DNA of 42,967 nucleotides from Clostridia bacterium. GTDB taxonomy: Bacteria > Bacillota > DSM-521 > Neomoorellales > SLTJ01. This document shows positions 7,434 through 15,554 of this stretch, one piece after another. Location: contig SLTJ01000010.1 of assembly GCA_004347685.1 (NCBI GenBank), positions 1 to 42,967 of the forward strand, given 5' to 3'. The notes under the pieces are model-generated. The model did no database searches. It had not been told where the DNA came from and saw nothing but the letters and a program-made list of their open reading frames with translations. The position numbers and the translations under genes are program-made. How positions within the stretch are numbered: position 1 is the stretch's first letter; each line of letters starts with the position of its first letter.

Positions 7434-8850
7434 CCACCGGCAATGGGGTTTTAACAGCCTACGCTGGCGCCTGGGCATCAGCTACGCCGGTCTAGTCCTA
7501 ATCGCCACAGCGCTCTTAACAGGCATGGCGGTACAGACGGCGGCTACCATCTCCGTGGCCGCAGAGCGGGAGCGTGCCCTTTCAGGCGTAAAAGGGGTAG
7601 CCGCCGCCTTTAGCGACGCCCTGGCGACGGCAGCGGCCGACCCCGCTCAGATCGCCCGGGAGCAAGGGTTGGCGGCCGGCGGGCGCGTTTTGTGGCTTGG
7701 GCCAGATGGCCGGGTGCGGGTCGACGGATCCGGGGACGCGGCCCTGGGAGGCAAAAACATCCCGCTACCCACCGGTTTGCTGGAGGCTTCCGGCCCGCGA
7801 GCCGGCATTTACGACACAGGCAGCACTTGGACAGCCTACGCCGTCACGCCGCTGGCGATTGCCGGCCGCTCTGCCGGGTGGTTACTACTGGTGCGCGACC
7901 TGGCCGCCCTGCGGCAAGAACTGAGCGCCTTGCAGCGGCGGCTGTGGCTGATGGGAGCGGTGCTGGCCTTAATCGTGACCGCTGCCGGGCTGGTCTTCGC
8001 CAATTCCCTGGCCAGGCCCCTAGAACGGCTGACCCAGGCGGCACGGCGCATGCAGGCCGGGGATTTGCGCCAGTCGGTTCCGGTGGAGGGTGGTCAGGAG
8101 GTAGCCAGCCTCGCGGCTGCCTTCAACGATATGGCCGCCCGCGTTGCGGCCCTGGATGAGCAGCGCCGCGCCTTCATCGCCGACGCCGCCCACGAACTAC
8201 GCACCCCCTTGGCGGCCCTGCAGACCCTGGCTGAGGGGATGCGGGCAGAACCCGGGCCAAAGCCGGCGGGGCTCGACGGTTTCGTGCGGCAAACGGAGCG
8301 CCTCGGCCGGCTGGTGGGGAGCCTCTTGACCTTGGCGCACTTGGACAACCCAGAACTGCGGTTGAATCTGGCGCCCATCCGGGTGCGTAACCTGCTAGAG
8401 GAGGCCTACTGGACGGTGCAGCCCCTGGCCGCCGCCCGCCAGATTCAGCTCCAGGCTGTTGCTTCCGCCGTGGATGCCTGGGTGCGTGGCGACCCCGACT
8501 GGCTACACCAGGCGCTGGTCAACGTCCTGGATAACGCCGTGCGCCACGCCCCATCTGGTGGGTGGGTACGCACGGCGGTCCAGACCAGAGAAGGGATGGT
8601 TAACATCACCGTCACAGATGCGGGACCCGGCGTACCTCCCGAGGCCCTGGCGCGTTTGGGGACACGCTTCTACCGCCCAGCCGCCGCCCGGGAGCGCAAA
8701 ACCGGTGGTGCCGGCCTCGGGCTGGCCATTGTGCGGGAAGTGCTTCACCTCAACGGCGGCCAAGTCACCTTTTTTTGTCCTCCCGGCCAGGGGTTGGGCG
8801 TGACGCTAACCCTGCCAGCGGCGCCAGCGGAACATAAACCTCAACTTTAA
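7414..8850 (+). CDS. sensor histidine kinase (HAMP, HisKA, HATPase)
   Basis: 478 residues, cognate kinase of the response regulator just upstream. Membrane helix 1 at ~20-45 (YAGLVLIATALLTGMAVQTA), an extracytoplasmic sensor of ~130 residues, helix 2 at ~173-193 (MGAVLALIVTAAGLVFANS), HAMP ~195-245, HisKA with His260 in DAAHELRTPLAAL, then the ATPase N box (NVLDNAVRHAP), G1 box (DAGPGVP) and G2 box (GGAGLGLAIVREV). The ATG at 7414 is preferred because GGAGTGGG lies before it and the TTG at 7402 is too close. The sensor domain is not recognised, so the signal is unknown; the position before exported propeller genes suggests an envelope signal. Confidence 0.95.
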   Translation: MCSLHRNHRQWGFNSLRWRLGISYAGLVLIATALLTGMAVQTAATISVAAERERALSGVKGVAAAFSDALATAAADPAQIAREQGLAAGGRVLWLGPDGRVRVDGSGDAALGGKNIPLPTGLLEASGPRAGIYDTGSTWTAYAVTPLAIAGRSAGWLLLVRDLAALRQELSALQRRLWLMGAVLALIVTAAGLVFANSLARPLERLTQAARRMQAGDLRQSVPVEGGQEVASLAAAFNDMAARVAALDEQRRAFIADAAHELRTPLAALQTLAEGMRAEPGPKPAGLDGFVRQTERLGRLVGSLLTLAHLDNPELRLNLAPIRVRNLLEEAYWTVQPLAAARQIQLQAVASAVDAWVRGDPDWLHQALVNVLDNAVRHAPSGGWVRTAVQTREGMVNITVTDAGPGVPPEALARLGTRFYRPAAARERKTGGAGLGLAIVREVLHLNGGQVTFFCPPGQGLGVTLTLPAAPAEHKPQL

Positions 8851-8899
8851 CAACTTCGTAACATCCCGTCACTGGTTCGTAACACCTTCGAATTAAGAT
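8846..8899 (+). promoter_or_regulatory. tandem response-regulator-like boxes and -10 of the TolB-like gene
   Basis: TTCGTAACA occurs at 8855-8863 and again at 8876-8884, exactly 21 nt apart (two helical turns). Weaker copies lie between and around them: TTTAACAA at 8846, CCGTCACT at 8866 and TTCGAATT at 8887, giving a ~10-11 nt period. A TAAGAT -10 candidate follows at 8894-8899. This layout is typical of OmpR/PhoB-family activator sites that replace a -35. The adjacent response regulator is the obvious candidate (inference). Confidence 0.5.
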
Positions 8900-8924
8900 A
8901 GGGGAAAAAGGAGGTAGTTACAAC

Positions 8925-10316
8925 ATGAAACTTCCAAAACGTCCCTTCATCCGCCCCGCCTTAATTAGCTTTGGCCTCGCGGCCGTCCTGGGCGCCGTGG
9001 CCTGGTTGAACCGCGTGCCGCAACTGCCGCACGCCGCCCCGCTCCAGCCGGCCCCGGCAGTCCAGTCGGAACCCCAGATCCCGGCGCCGGTTGCTGAAAC
9101 CACCCCGGGCTCCCCGGCGGTGAACACGGCAGCTTTTAAAGATCAGGGGGTACTGGCCTTCGTTTGGCAGGGGCTACTCTATACCCTTGATGGACATACG
9201 GGCGAGGTCAAGGCCATAACCGAGTCCGGCCAGGCGCTTTACCCGGCCTGGTCACACGACGGCCAGTGGCTGGCTTTTGTCCGGGTTACCGACCCCCAGG
9301 CCCAGGCCGGACCGCTCTGGATCGCGCGGCGGGACGGCAGCCAGGCCCACCAGGTGCAAGGGCTGCCCGGCCCGCTCGGCCGGCGCAATTTTGCCTGGTC
9401 GCCGGCCGCTGATGTCCTGGCGGTGAGCACGGAAAAGGGTCTCTGGCTGGTCCCGGCGGAGGGCGGGCCGCGGCGGGCGGCGGATCAGGGAGGTACAGCT
9501 TGGTCGCCGGACGGCAAATCCCTGGCCTACAGTGTCGTACTGCCCTTCGACCCCAATGACCCGGAGAGCCGCAGCGACGCCCTCTACACCATGGCCGTAG
9601 ACGGCGGCCAGCCGGTCAAGCGAATTGAAGCTCCCCAGGCCGGGATCATACTCGCGGGCTGGTGGCCGGATGGCAAGGGCTTGTTATACTGGGTGGATCC
9701 CCTGCACTCGAACTCTATCGCGGCTGACGGGCTGGACCTTTTCAGCCTCCGCCTGGGCGACACCAAGCCCAAGGCCCTCACCATCAGCCTGGTGAGTCCG
9801 CAATGGCTCTCCTTCTCCCCGCAGGGCCGGCTCCTGCTGGTCAAGGGCGGCGGGCGCATCGTCTGGGCGGGCAAGAGCCTGGCGGTCATCGACGTGCCAG
9901 CGGGGAGCGTTCAAGATCTTAAGAACCCCGCGGGCAGCGTCTCCCTGGACCCCTCCTTCTCGCCGGACGGCCGCCGCATCGCCTTCGTGGCAGCCAAAGA
10001 TCTTGGCCATAACGTTTGGGGCTTTAAAAACCCCCAGGAACTGGCGGCCTGGGTGGCCACGCGCACCCTCTGGATCGAGGACGCGGACGGCACCAAGGCC
10101 CATCCCGTTACTTCCGCCGGAGGTGGCGTGTACCAGCCGCTGTGGTCCAAGGACGGCAGCCGCCTCCTCTACGTGCGGGACAACGCGCTCTGGATGGTCG
10201 AGGCCGAGGGCGGAGCGCCGGCCAGGGTGGTGGATCTGCTGCCCGCGCAAAAGGATCTCTTCGGCTTTTACGGCTTTGTGACCTTCTCCGACCAGGTGGC
10301 CTGGTTCCGGAACTAA
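8925..10316 (+). CDS. membrane-anchored TolB/WD40-like beta-propeller protein
   Basis: 463 residues. An N-terminal uncleaved anchor (~10-28) and a Pro/Ala-rich linker to ~70 precede a propeller. Repeats carry the TolB-type signature: YPAWSHDGQWLAFVR, FAWSPAADVLAVS, TAWSPDGKSLAYSV, GWWPDGKGLLYW, WLSFSPQGRLLLV, PSFSPDGRRIAFVA and PLWSKDGSRLLYV. ATG 8925 with AAAGGAGG 9 nt before it. It follows the two-component genes and its promoter bears tandem boxes, so it is probably a regulon member. Its ligand is unknown. A role as extracytoplasmic sensor or scaffold is inference. Confidence 0.85.
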   Translation: MKLPKRPFIRPALISFGLAAVLGAVAWLNRVPQLPHAAPLQPAPAVQSEPQIPAPVAETTPGSPAVNTAAFKDQGVLAFVWQGLLYTLDGHTGEVKAITESGQALYPAWSHDGQWLAFVRVTDPQAQAGPLWIARRDGSQAHQVQGLPGPLGRRNFAWSPAADVLAVSTEKGLWLVPAEGGPRRAADQGGTAWSPDGKSLAYSVVLPFDPNDPESRSDALYTMAVDGGQPVKRIEAPQAGIILAGWWPDGKGLLYWVDPLHSNSIAADGLDLFSLRLGDTKPKALTISLVSPQWLSFSPQGRLLLVKGGGRIVWAGKSLAVIDVPAGSVQDLKNPAGSVSLDPSFSPDGRRIAFVAAKDLGHNVWGFKNPQELAAWVATRTLWIEDADGTKAHPVTSAGGGVYQPLWSKDGSRLLYVRDNALWMVEAEGGAPARVVDLLPAQKDLFGFYGFVTFSDQVAWFRN

Positions 10317-10319
10317 AGT

Positions 10320-10532
10320 TTCCAGTTGGACCTGCGACGGAAGGACCGATCACCCTGAGTGACCGGGACGTGCTGGAGGCAACAGTAAAACGGAAAGTAT
10401 ATACGCCTCGATGCGCCGCCCGGGGTTGTGGCCGGGAGAACCTTTGTGCCTGTCCGCTTTCTTGCTGAAACCCTGGGAGCCTCCGTCACCTGGGGCGGCG
10501 ACTCTCAGAGGGTGGTAGGGACTTTGCCTTGA
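10320..10532 (+). pseudogene. remnant of a stalk-domain (copper-amine-oxidase-N) gene
   Basis: Between the TolB-like and YCF48 genes is a broken stalk domain. From 10389 to the TGA at 10530-10532 the frame reads NGKYIRLDAPPGVVAGRTF, VPVRFLAETLGASVTWGG and DSQRVVGTLP, the canonical 'NG..i.lD.pP...nGRT.VPvRf.aE.lGA.v.W' pattern. The preceding bases in another frame read PATEGPITLSDRDVLEATV, so at least one frameshift separates the two parts. There is no start or signal peptide. It is a relic of an exported protein of the type intact at 24579. Confidence 0.65.
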
Positions 10533-10549
10533 ATGGGGGGGATTCTAGA

Positions 10550-12268
10550 GTGCCAAACAAAGCCCGTGGGCGCCTGAGGAGGGCCAGGGCGGTAATGGTA
10601 GCATTGTTGTTTCTGCTCCTGCCTTTCCTGGCAAGTTGCGAGGAACAGGAAGGGGGGAAAGGTGCCCGGCTAGAGCCGCCGCGGCCTGAAACCAGGCAGC
10701 TCGCCGCCTTCCTGGACGGCAGGGAAGAGCGGCTGAGCTTCCGCCTGCTGGACGATCCCTCCTTGCCCTTCACCACCTATATCCCGGCGGGCTGGCGACA
10801 AGAGCCCTACGCCACAGAGCTGGGCCGGGGAGTACGCCTGGCCGGCCAGGCGCTCACCGGTGAGAGAGGTGAGCAGCCTCAAGGCGGCCAGCAACCGGAA
10901 ATAGAACTCGACCTTTTCTCCTTTGCCCCGGGCGTCACCCGCCAGCAGGCGGAAGAAACGCTACAGCAGGTGGTCAACCGCTTGGGTAAAAACAAGCGCT
11001 ACGAAGAAGATCGCCCCTCCTGGACCCTGGCCCACTACGGCCTCCAGAGCGGGAAACTGGGCTCGGCCAGCCTGGGGCAGCACCGGGACCGATACTACTA
11101 CATTGTGGAGCGGTCTGATTTGGGTCCGGCTTTCAACAACTGGCAGGAAATCCGGCGCCTGGTCTTTGACCAGTGGCGCTGGCGGGACAGCGGCGAACCC
11201 TTTCCCGGCGGCAGCTCCGGGCCGGAACTGGCGAAGATAGATATGATAGACGAAATGAACGGCTGGGCCTTGAGCCCCGGCCAGGTCCTGCGCACCGCGG
11301 ACGGGGGCCGCACCTGGCGGGATGTCACCCCCCAGGGAGCCTCATGGTCGGATCGCTACACGGAGATTTCCTACATCAGGGGCTCTTCCTTTCTTGACGC
11401 CCAAACCGCCCGGCTGGCCGTCTGGCACGACGGGGAACCCAGCATCAAGGTTTGGGCCACGGCGGACGGCGGCTCCACCTGGCGGCAGGCCCCTGTGCCC
11501 GCCCGCAGCGCCGGCGTGGACATGGACTTCGTCAACAACCGGGACGGCTGGCTGCTGGTGCATCAGGGAGCCGCCACGGGCAGCGAGGCGGTGGACGTCT
11601 TCCGCACCACCGACGGGGGGAACAACTGGACCAGAGTTTCCGGAGCGGGGACGGAAGACTACCGCCCCGCTCCTGGCAACCTCCCCTTTGGCGGCGGCAA
11701 AACGGGGATCGGTTTTGCCGACCCTGCCACCGGCTGGGTGAGCGGGTACGCTCCCGCCCAGGGCGCTCTCTGGCTGTACGTCACCCGCGACGGGGGAATT
11801 ACCTGGGAAGAGGAACGGGGTCTGCGGCTTCCCCCCGCCTACCGGGAGAGCGAGGCGGAAACCCTCCCGCCCCGGTTTTTCGATGCCCGGCGGGGCGTGT
11901 TGCCGGTGGTTTTTTGGTACGCGGGCACGAACATGGTCTTTTATTCCACCAAAGACGGCGGCAGGACCTGGAGCGCCGGCCAGGCGGTAGCAACATCACC
12001 CTCCGGCCCTCCTGTTTACGACTTCAGCGACCTCCGGCACGGCTGGGTCTGGCACGAGGAGGAGGCCAAACTTTTCCGCACCGCTGACGGCGGGGCCAGT
12101 TGGCAGGCCCTCACCCCCCAACCAAGTCTGGCGGGATTAAGGCAACTGGAGTTCGTCTCGCCGGAAAAGGGGTGGGCGCTGCTGGCCGCCGGCACCGGCA
12201 CCCGCGTGCTGCGGACCGGGGACGGCGGCATGACCTGGACGCCTATAGAGTGGGAACTGGAGCGGTGA
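10550..12268 (+). CDS. YCF48/BNR-repeat propeller lipoprotein
   Basis: 572 residues. A lipoprotein signal ends at LLLPFLASC (lipid-modified Cys ~29). Residues ~45-220 form an N-terminal domain of unknown type. Then come at least seven YCF48/BNR repeats with the 'R(T)xDGGxxW' signature: VLRTADGGRTW (~245), VWATADGGSTW (~300), VFRTTDGGNNW (~350), YVTRDGGITW (~409), FYSTKDGGRTW (~463), LFRTADGGASW (~507) and VLRTGDGGMTW (~553). In plants YCF48 assists photosystem II assembly; here it marks a surface propeller of unknown role. The GTG at 10550 has a GGGGGG site 8 nt upstream. It is paralogous to the genes at 15555 and 22221. Confidence 0.85.
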   Translation: MPNKARGRLRRARAVMVALLFLLLPFLASCEEQEGGKGARLEPPRPETRQLAAFLDGREERLSFRLLDDPSLPFTTYIPAGWRQEPYATELGRGVRLAGQALTGERGEQPQGGQQPEIELDLFSFAPGVTRQQAEETLQQVVNRLGKNKRYEEDRPSWTLAHYGLQSGKLGSASLGQHRDRYYYIVERSDLGPAFNNWQEIRRLVFDQWRWRDSGEPFPGGSSGPELAKIDMIDEMNGWALSPGQVLRTADGGRTWRDVTPQGASWSDRYTEISYIRGSSFLDAQTARLAVWHDGEPSIKVWATADGGSTWRQAPVPARSAGVDMDFVNNRDGWLLVHQGAATGSEAVDVFRTTDGGNNWTRVSGAGTEDYRPAPGNLPFGGGKTGIGFADPATGWVSGYAPAQGALWLYVTRDGGITWEEERGLRLPPAYRESEAETLPPRFFDARRGVLPVVFWYAGTNMVFYSTKDGGRTWSAGQAVATSPSGPPVYDFSDLRHGWVWHEEEAKLFRTADGGASWQALTPQPSLAGLRQLEFVSPEKGWALLAAGTGTRVLRTGDGGMTWTPIEWELER

Positions 12269-12520
12269 TTACCTGGCGTACCGTTTCCCGCCGCCTATCC
12301 CCGACATAAGTAATCTGACACGGCATGCTTCCTCTGATTGCGTAAAGGCAGAAGGTGTTTCCTTAGAACAGATACCTTTCCTTGGTTGCCACATAACTCT
12401 CATCCGCCCTCCGGCGGTCATTGGTAGGTACCGCCTGGCTGGTTAACGTCCACCCCTCGCGGGGAGGGGGGAAATTCCTTGGCCACCACGCGGAACAAAA
12501 TGGCATTTATCACGTCTATA
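12269..12520 (+). other. non-coding interval with a GC-rich hairpin
   Basis: The first part of the 448-nt gap between the YCF48 gene and the next start holds no supported gene. One strong stem, CCCCTC-loop-GAGGGG near 12452-12468, is followed by GGGAAATTCC and has no U-tract, so it is not a convincing terminator. Confidence 0.3.
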
Positions 12521-12524
12521 AGTA

Positions 12525-12553
12525 TTGAGAGCGTATCCCGCGCAAGGTAATAC
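12525..12553 (+). promoter_or_regulatory. promoter upstream of the FG-GAP/TPR lipoprotein gene
   Basis: TTGAGA (12525-12530), a 17-nt spacer and TAATAC (12548-12553). Transcription would begin at about 12560, just before a stem-loop AGCCGAAA / TTTCGGCT (12562-12569 / 12582-12589) at the start of a leader of some 150 nt. Confidence 0.5.
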
Positions 12554-12716
12554 GCCAGCCCAGCCGAAAGCCGATTTTGGTTTTCGGCTAGATCGCTAAC
12601 ATAGAGCAGGTTTTATGCCTGAAATGGCTCTTCCGAGACTTGCGGGGTGCGGACTGAACCAGGCGACACCAGCATTGAACTACGGTTTGGCGGCTGTTAA
12701 ACGAGGGGTGATCAGA

Positions 12717-15248
12717 TTGAGGAACAACTGGCGGGCTGCCCTAATGGGGATACTGATACCTGGGATCTTTCTGCTTAACGGGTGTGCGGCAGGTCCGGCC
12801 AATGTCGTAGCAAATAAGACACCAACGGTGGACGCCTCCCTCAAGGACATTTCCGCCCTGGTGGCGCCCCTCCTGCCGGAGGGAGCGCGGCTGGTCAGGC
12901 CAGGGCAGCCGGATAACCTTTCCCTCGTCCAGGAGGTAGACCTGGACGGCGACGGCGCGCCGGAGCTCCTGGCCGGCTACGAGTACGGCCAAAGGCAGGT
13001 GGGCGTCCTGGTGGCCGGGAAGGTGGGCGATGCCTACCGCGTGCTCTGGCAGGGCTATGACCTGGGCTACGCCCTGGACCGGCTGGAGGCCGTGGACCTG
13101 ACCGGGGACGGGCGGCCGGAAGTGGTGGTGGGCGGCACCATCGGCGCCTCCGCCGGCCAGAAGCTGGTGGTCCTGCGGGAAGAGTTCGGCCGGCCGCAGC
13201 CCGTCCTGCAGACAGATTATCACCGCCTGGGGTGGGGCGACTGGAACGGCGATGGCCAGATAGAGGTGGCCACCTGGCTCCACGACACCGGGCCGCTCTC
13301 CTTCATTCAAATTTATCGCTGGAGCGGGCAGGCGTTTGTAAGGGCGGACCACACGGTCCCGGCCTACTTTCATGAAAAAGTTATACCTTATTACCAAGCA
13401 CAACTGGCCAGGTCGCCGGACCTGGCCCGCATGCTCACCTATGCGCTGGCCGACGCCTCCAACAAGGCGGGCGACCCACAAAAGGCCCTGGAGTACGCCG
13501 CCAAGGCCCTGGCCGCCCAAGGGTATCCGGACGAGGCCGTGCTTCTGGCCGTGCGGGGCGAGGCCTACTACCAAGCCGGGGATTATGACAAGGCGGTTGC
13601 CGACCTGGACCGGGTAGTGGCCGGCCTGACCCCGGAGCGGGAAAAGGAACTGGCAGAGGGCGCTCCCGGCGGGGAGTTCTGGACGAACGCCCTCTACTAC
13701 CGCGGCCTGGCCCACCTGGCCCTGGGGAAAAAAGAGCGGGCGGCGGCGGGCCTGCAGCGGGCGGTGAAGATGAGCCAGGGCCATCCGGAGTGGGAATTCT
13801 ACCGGACGGCCCGGGAGAAACTGCAGGAAATCACGGCACCCGGCCGGCTGAACCTCCTGGGGCAGGTTTACCCCGTGCCCCTGCCCGAGGGCGCGCCCGC
13901 AGAGCTGATCAAAGGCGCCTGGACCCGGGACGGCATCATCTGGGCCACCGCCCCGGCTGGCCTGAGAGAGGCCGGCAACCCGGGGCGCTGGATGCCCACC
14001 GCACCCACCCGCATTTACCTCTACCCTCATACTACCGGCCCCGGCCAGACCTGGTATACCCCCCTGGCGGAAAACAGCCGGGAACTGGTAGCCATTGCCC
14101 CCACTGACCCAGCGCCGGGCAGCGGACCGCCCCGGCGCCACGGTCCGGTCTACCGGCAGCTCCTGGCCGACCTGCGGGTGACCGGCGACTGGGTGGTCTG
14201 CCAGGTGGCGCAGCAGGCGGCTCCCGCCGGCACGGACCGGGTGCAAGTGCTGGCGGTGAACTACAAGACCGGGGAAAAGCGGGCCGTGGCCTCGGCGGCG
14301 GATGACGGCAGCAGCCTCTTCCGCGTTGCCGTGGGCGGGGGGAGGGTCTTCTGGCAAACCGGGCAGGCCGCCGCTGACAACGCGGGGCAGGTGGCCCGGC
14401 GGGCCTACCTGTATGACCTGACAACGGGCCGGCGGCAAACCCTGGCCGGCGTGCCGGAAGATGCAAAAGGAATCTTCCTCACCGCCGCGGCCCTCTGGTA
14501 CCGCCGGGAAAGTGCAAGCAACACCGGCGACTGGCAAAAGCTGCCCTTACCCGGAGCAGGGCCGCACCCGGCCTTTGCCCCCGTTCAGCAAGACCTGGCT
14601 GCCGTCCCCAGCGCCCTCCTGCCCGCCTACCTGGAGCCAAGGCCGGGCGAAGTGCATTACGGCCTGCGGGTGGAAAAGGACCGGGACAGCTACCGGGTGC
14701 AGGTTTCCCTCACCGACCAAACCTACCCGCCCAACGACCCGCGCATCATCAGGCCGCCCAACGGCGGCCTGGCCGGGGAACTGGGCAGCGTGGCGGTCGG
14801 CCCGGCGGAAAAGGTGTTGGAAAAAATCAGCCCGGCCCCTCAGCAATCCCCCACTGGAGAAACAATTGCCGTTTCTTTGGGCCAGGGCGTCCGCGGGACC
14901 TGGTACGGCGGGAAAAACGACCAGGACATGCCGCAACTGGTCTGGCAGGAGGGCGGGTGGACCTACCGCCTGCTGGACGCCAGCATGCAGTACGCCGGGC
15001 GTCGCCCGGCCAACGAGGGCGAGGTGCCCTGGCTGTCCTATGCCCGTTACCTGGTGAGTATCCTGCCGCCCTGGGGCAACCCGGTGGCTCCCGGCACCAC
15101 CGGCCAGGTCGTCGTCCAGATGGCCGGGGACGGCGAGCATACGGAGGTCTGGTGGCAGGTAGGGGAGATGGCCTACTTTGTCTCCAACTACCACTACGCC
15201 GACCAGGCCCTATATACGGCGGGAAGCATGGTGGCGGTCAGGGATTGA
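12717..15248 (+). CDS. large lipoprotein with FG-GAP repeats and TPRs
   Basis: 843 residues. The TTG at 12717 with GAGGGGTG 6 nt upstream gives a clean lipoprotein signal ending at IPGIFLLNGC. The frame is open to an ATG at 12615, but that would add 34 residues before the signal. FG-GAP/VCBS-type calcium loops occur at ~75 (DLDGDGAPELLAGYEYG), ~127 (DLTGDGRPEVVVGG) and ~174 (DWNGDGQIEVATWL). Residues ~225-370 form TPR-like helices (GDPQKALEYAAKALAAQGY, GEAYYQAGDYDKAVADLDR, YRGLAHLALGKKERAAAGL). The last ~470 residues are beta-rich and may form another propeller. Surface-anchored; function unknown. Confidence 0.8.
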   Translation: MRNNWRAALMGILIPGIFLLNGCAAGPANVVANKTPTVDASLKDISALVAPLLPEGARLVRPGQPDNLSLVQEVDLDGDGAPELLAGYEYGQRQVGVLVAGKVGDAYRVLWQGYDLGYALDRLEAVDLTGDGRPEVVVGGTIGASAGQKLVVLREEFGRPQPVLQTDYHRLGWGDWNGDGQIEVATWLHDTGPLSFIQIYRWSGQAFVRADHTVPAYFHEKVIPYYQAQLARSPDLARMLTYALADASNKAGDPQKALEYAAKALAAQGYPDEAVLLAVRGEAYYQAGDYDKAVADLDRVVAGLTPEREKELAEGAPGGEFWTNALYYRGLAHLALGKKERAAAGLQRAVKMSQGHPEWEFYRTAREKLQEITAPGRLNLLGQVYPVPLPEGAPAELIKGAWTRDGIIWATAPAGLREAGNPGRWMPTAPTRIYLYPHTTGPGQTWYTPLAENSRELVAIAPTDPAPGSGPPRRHGPVYRQLLADLRVTGDWVVCQVAQQAAPAGTDRVQVLAVNYKTGEKRAVASAADDGSSLFRVAVGGGRVFWQTGQAAADNAGQVARRAYLYDLTTGRRQTLAGVPEDAKGIFLTAAALWYRRESASNTGDWQKLPLPGAGPHPAFAPVQQDLAAVPSALLPAYLEPRPGEVHYGLRVEKDRDSYRVQVSLTDQTYPPNDPRIIRPPNGGLAGELGSVAVGPAEKVLEKISPAPQQSPTGETIAVSLGQGVRGTWYGGKNDQDMPQLVWQEGGWTYRLLDASMQYAGRRPANEGEVPWLSYARYLVSILPPWGNPVAPGTTGQVVVQMAGDGEHTEVWWQVGEMAYFVSNYHYADQALYTAGSMVAVRD

Positions 15249-15300
15249 AGATCAACCCTGGCGATGGAGGCGCGTAGCTGCTATTTCGGGAGGTGATCGC

Positions 15301-15465
15301 ATGGGCCTGTGGGATATTCTGCAGCAAAAACAGATCGGTGACACGCAAGCGGAACTGCGCAAGCTCGGCGCAACCGTGGCCACCCTGCTGGAGACCCAGA
15401 AGCTGCTCCAGGAGCAAATCAAAGTGCTGGCGGAGCGGGTGGAAAAGCTGGAAAACCGGTATTAA
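15301..15465 (+). CDS. small coiled-coil protein
   Basis: 54 residues from an ATG preceded by GGGAGGTGATCGC, a strong ribosome site. Almost the whole chain is a heptad-type helix (QIGDTQAELRKLGATVATLL, LLQEQIKVLAERVEKLENRY), suggesting a coiled-coil dimer or an interaction partner of a larger protein. No signal peptide or membrane segment. It sits between two exported-protein genes, 52 nt after the FG-GAP/TPR gene. Family not recognised. Confidence 0.75.
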   Translation: MGLWDILQQKQIGDTQAELRKLGATVATLLETQKLLQEQIKVLAERVEKLENRY

Positions 15466-15554
15466 CCGCTTTACCAGCCAAGAAGCTGCCGGAACCCGCG
15501 GGAGGTACAGGTAACAGGGCAGTAAACGCTGAGGAAGCAAGGGGGGCAAGGCCA

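Noticed and set aside
12452-12468. A CCCCTC / GAGGGG hairpin considered as a terminator after the YCF48 gene.
   Set aside because: It lies about 190 nt after the stop and is not followed by a T-run.
12741-14537. A 598-codon open frame on the minus strand.
   Set aside because: It lies wholly inside the well-supported FG-GAP/TPR gene at 12717-15248 on the plus strand. It is the usual GC-rich antisense shadow with no ribosome site or recognisable domain.
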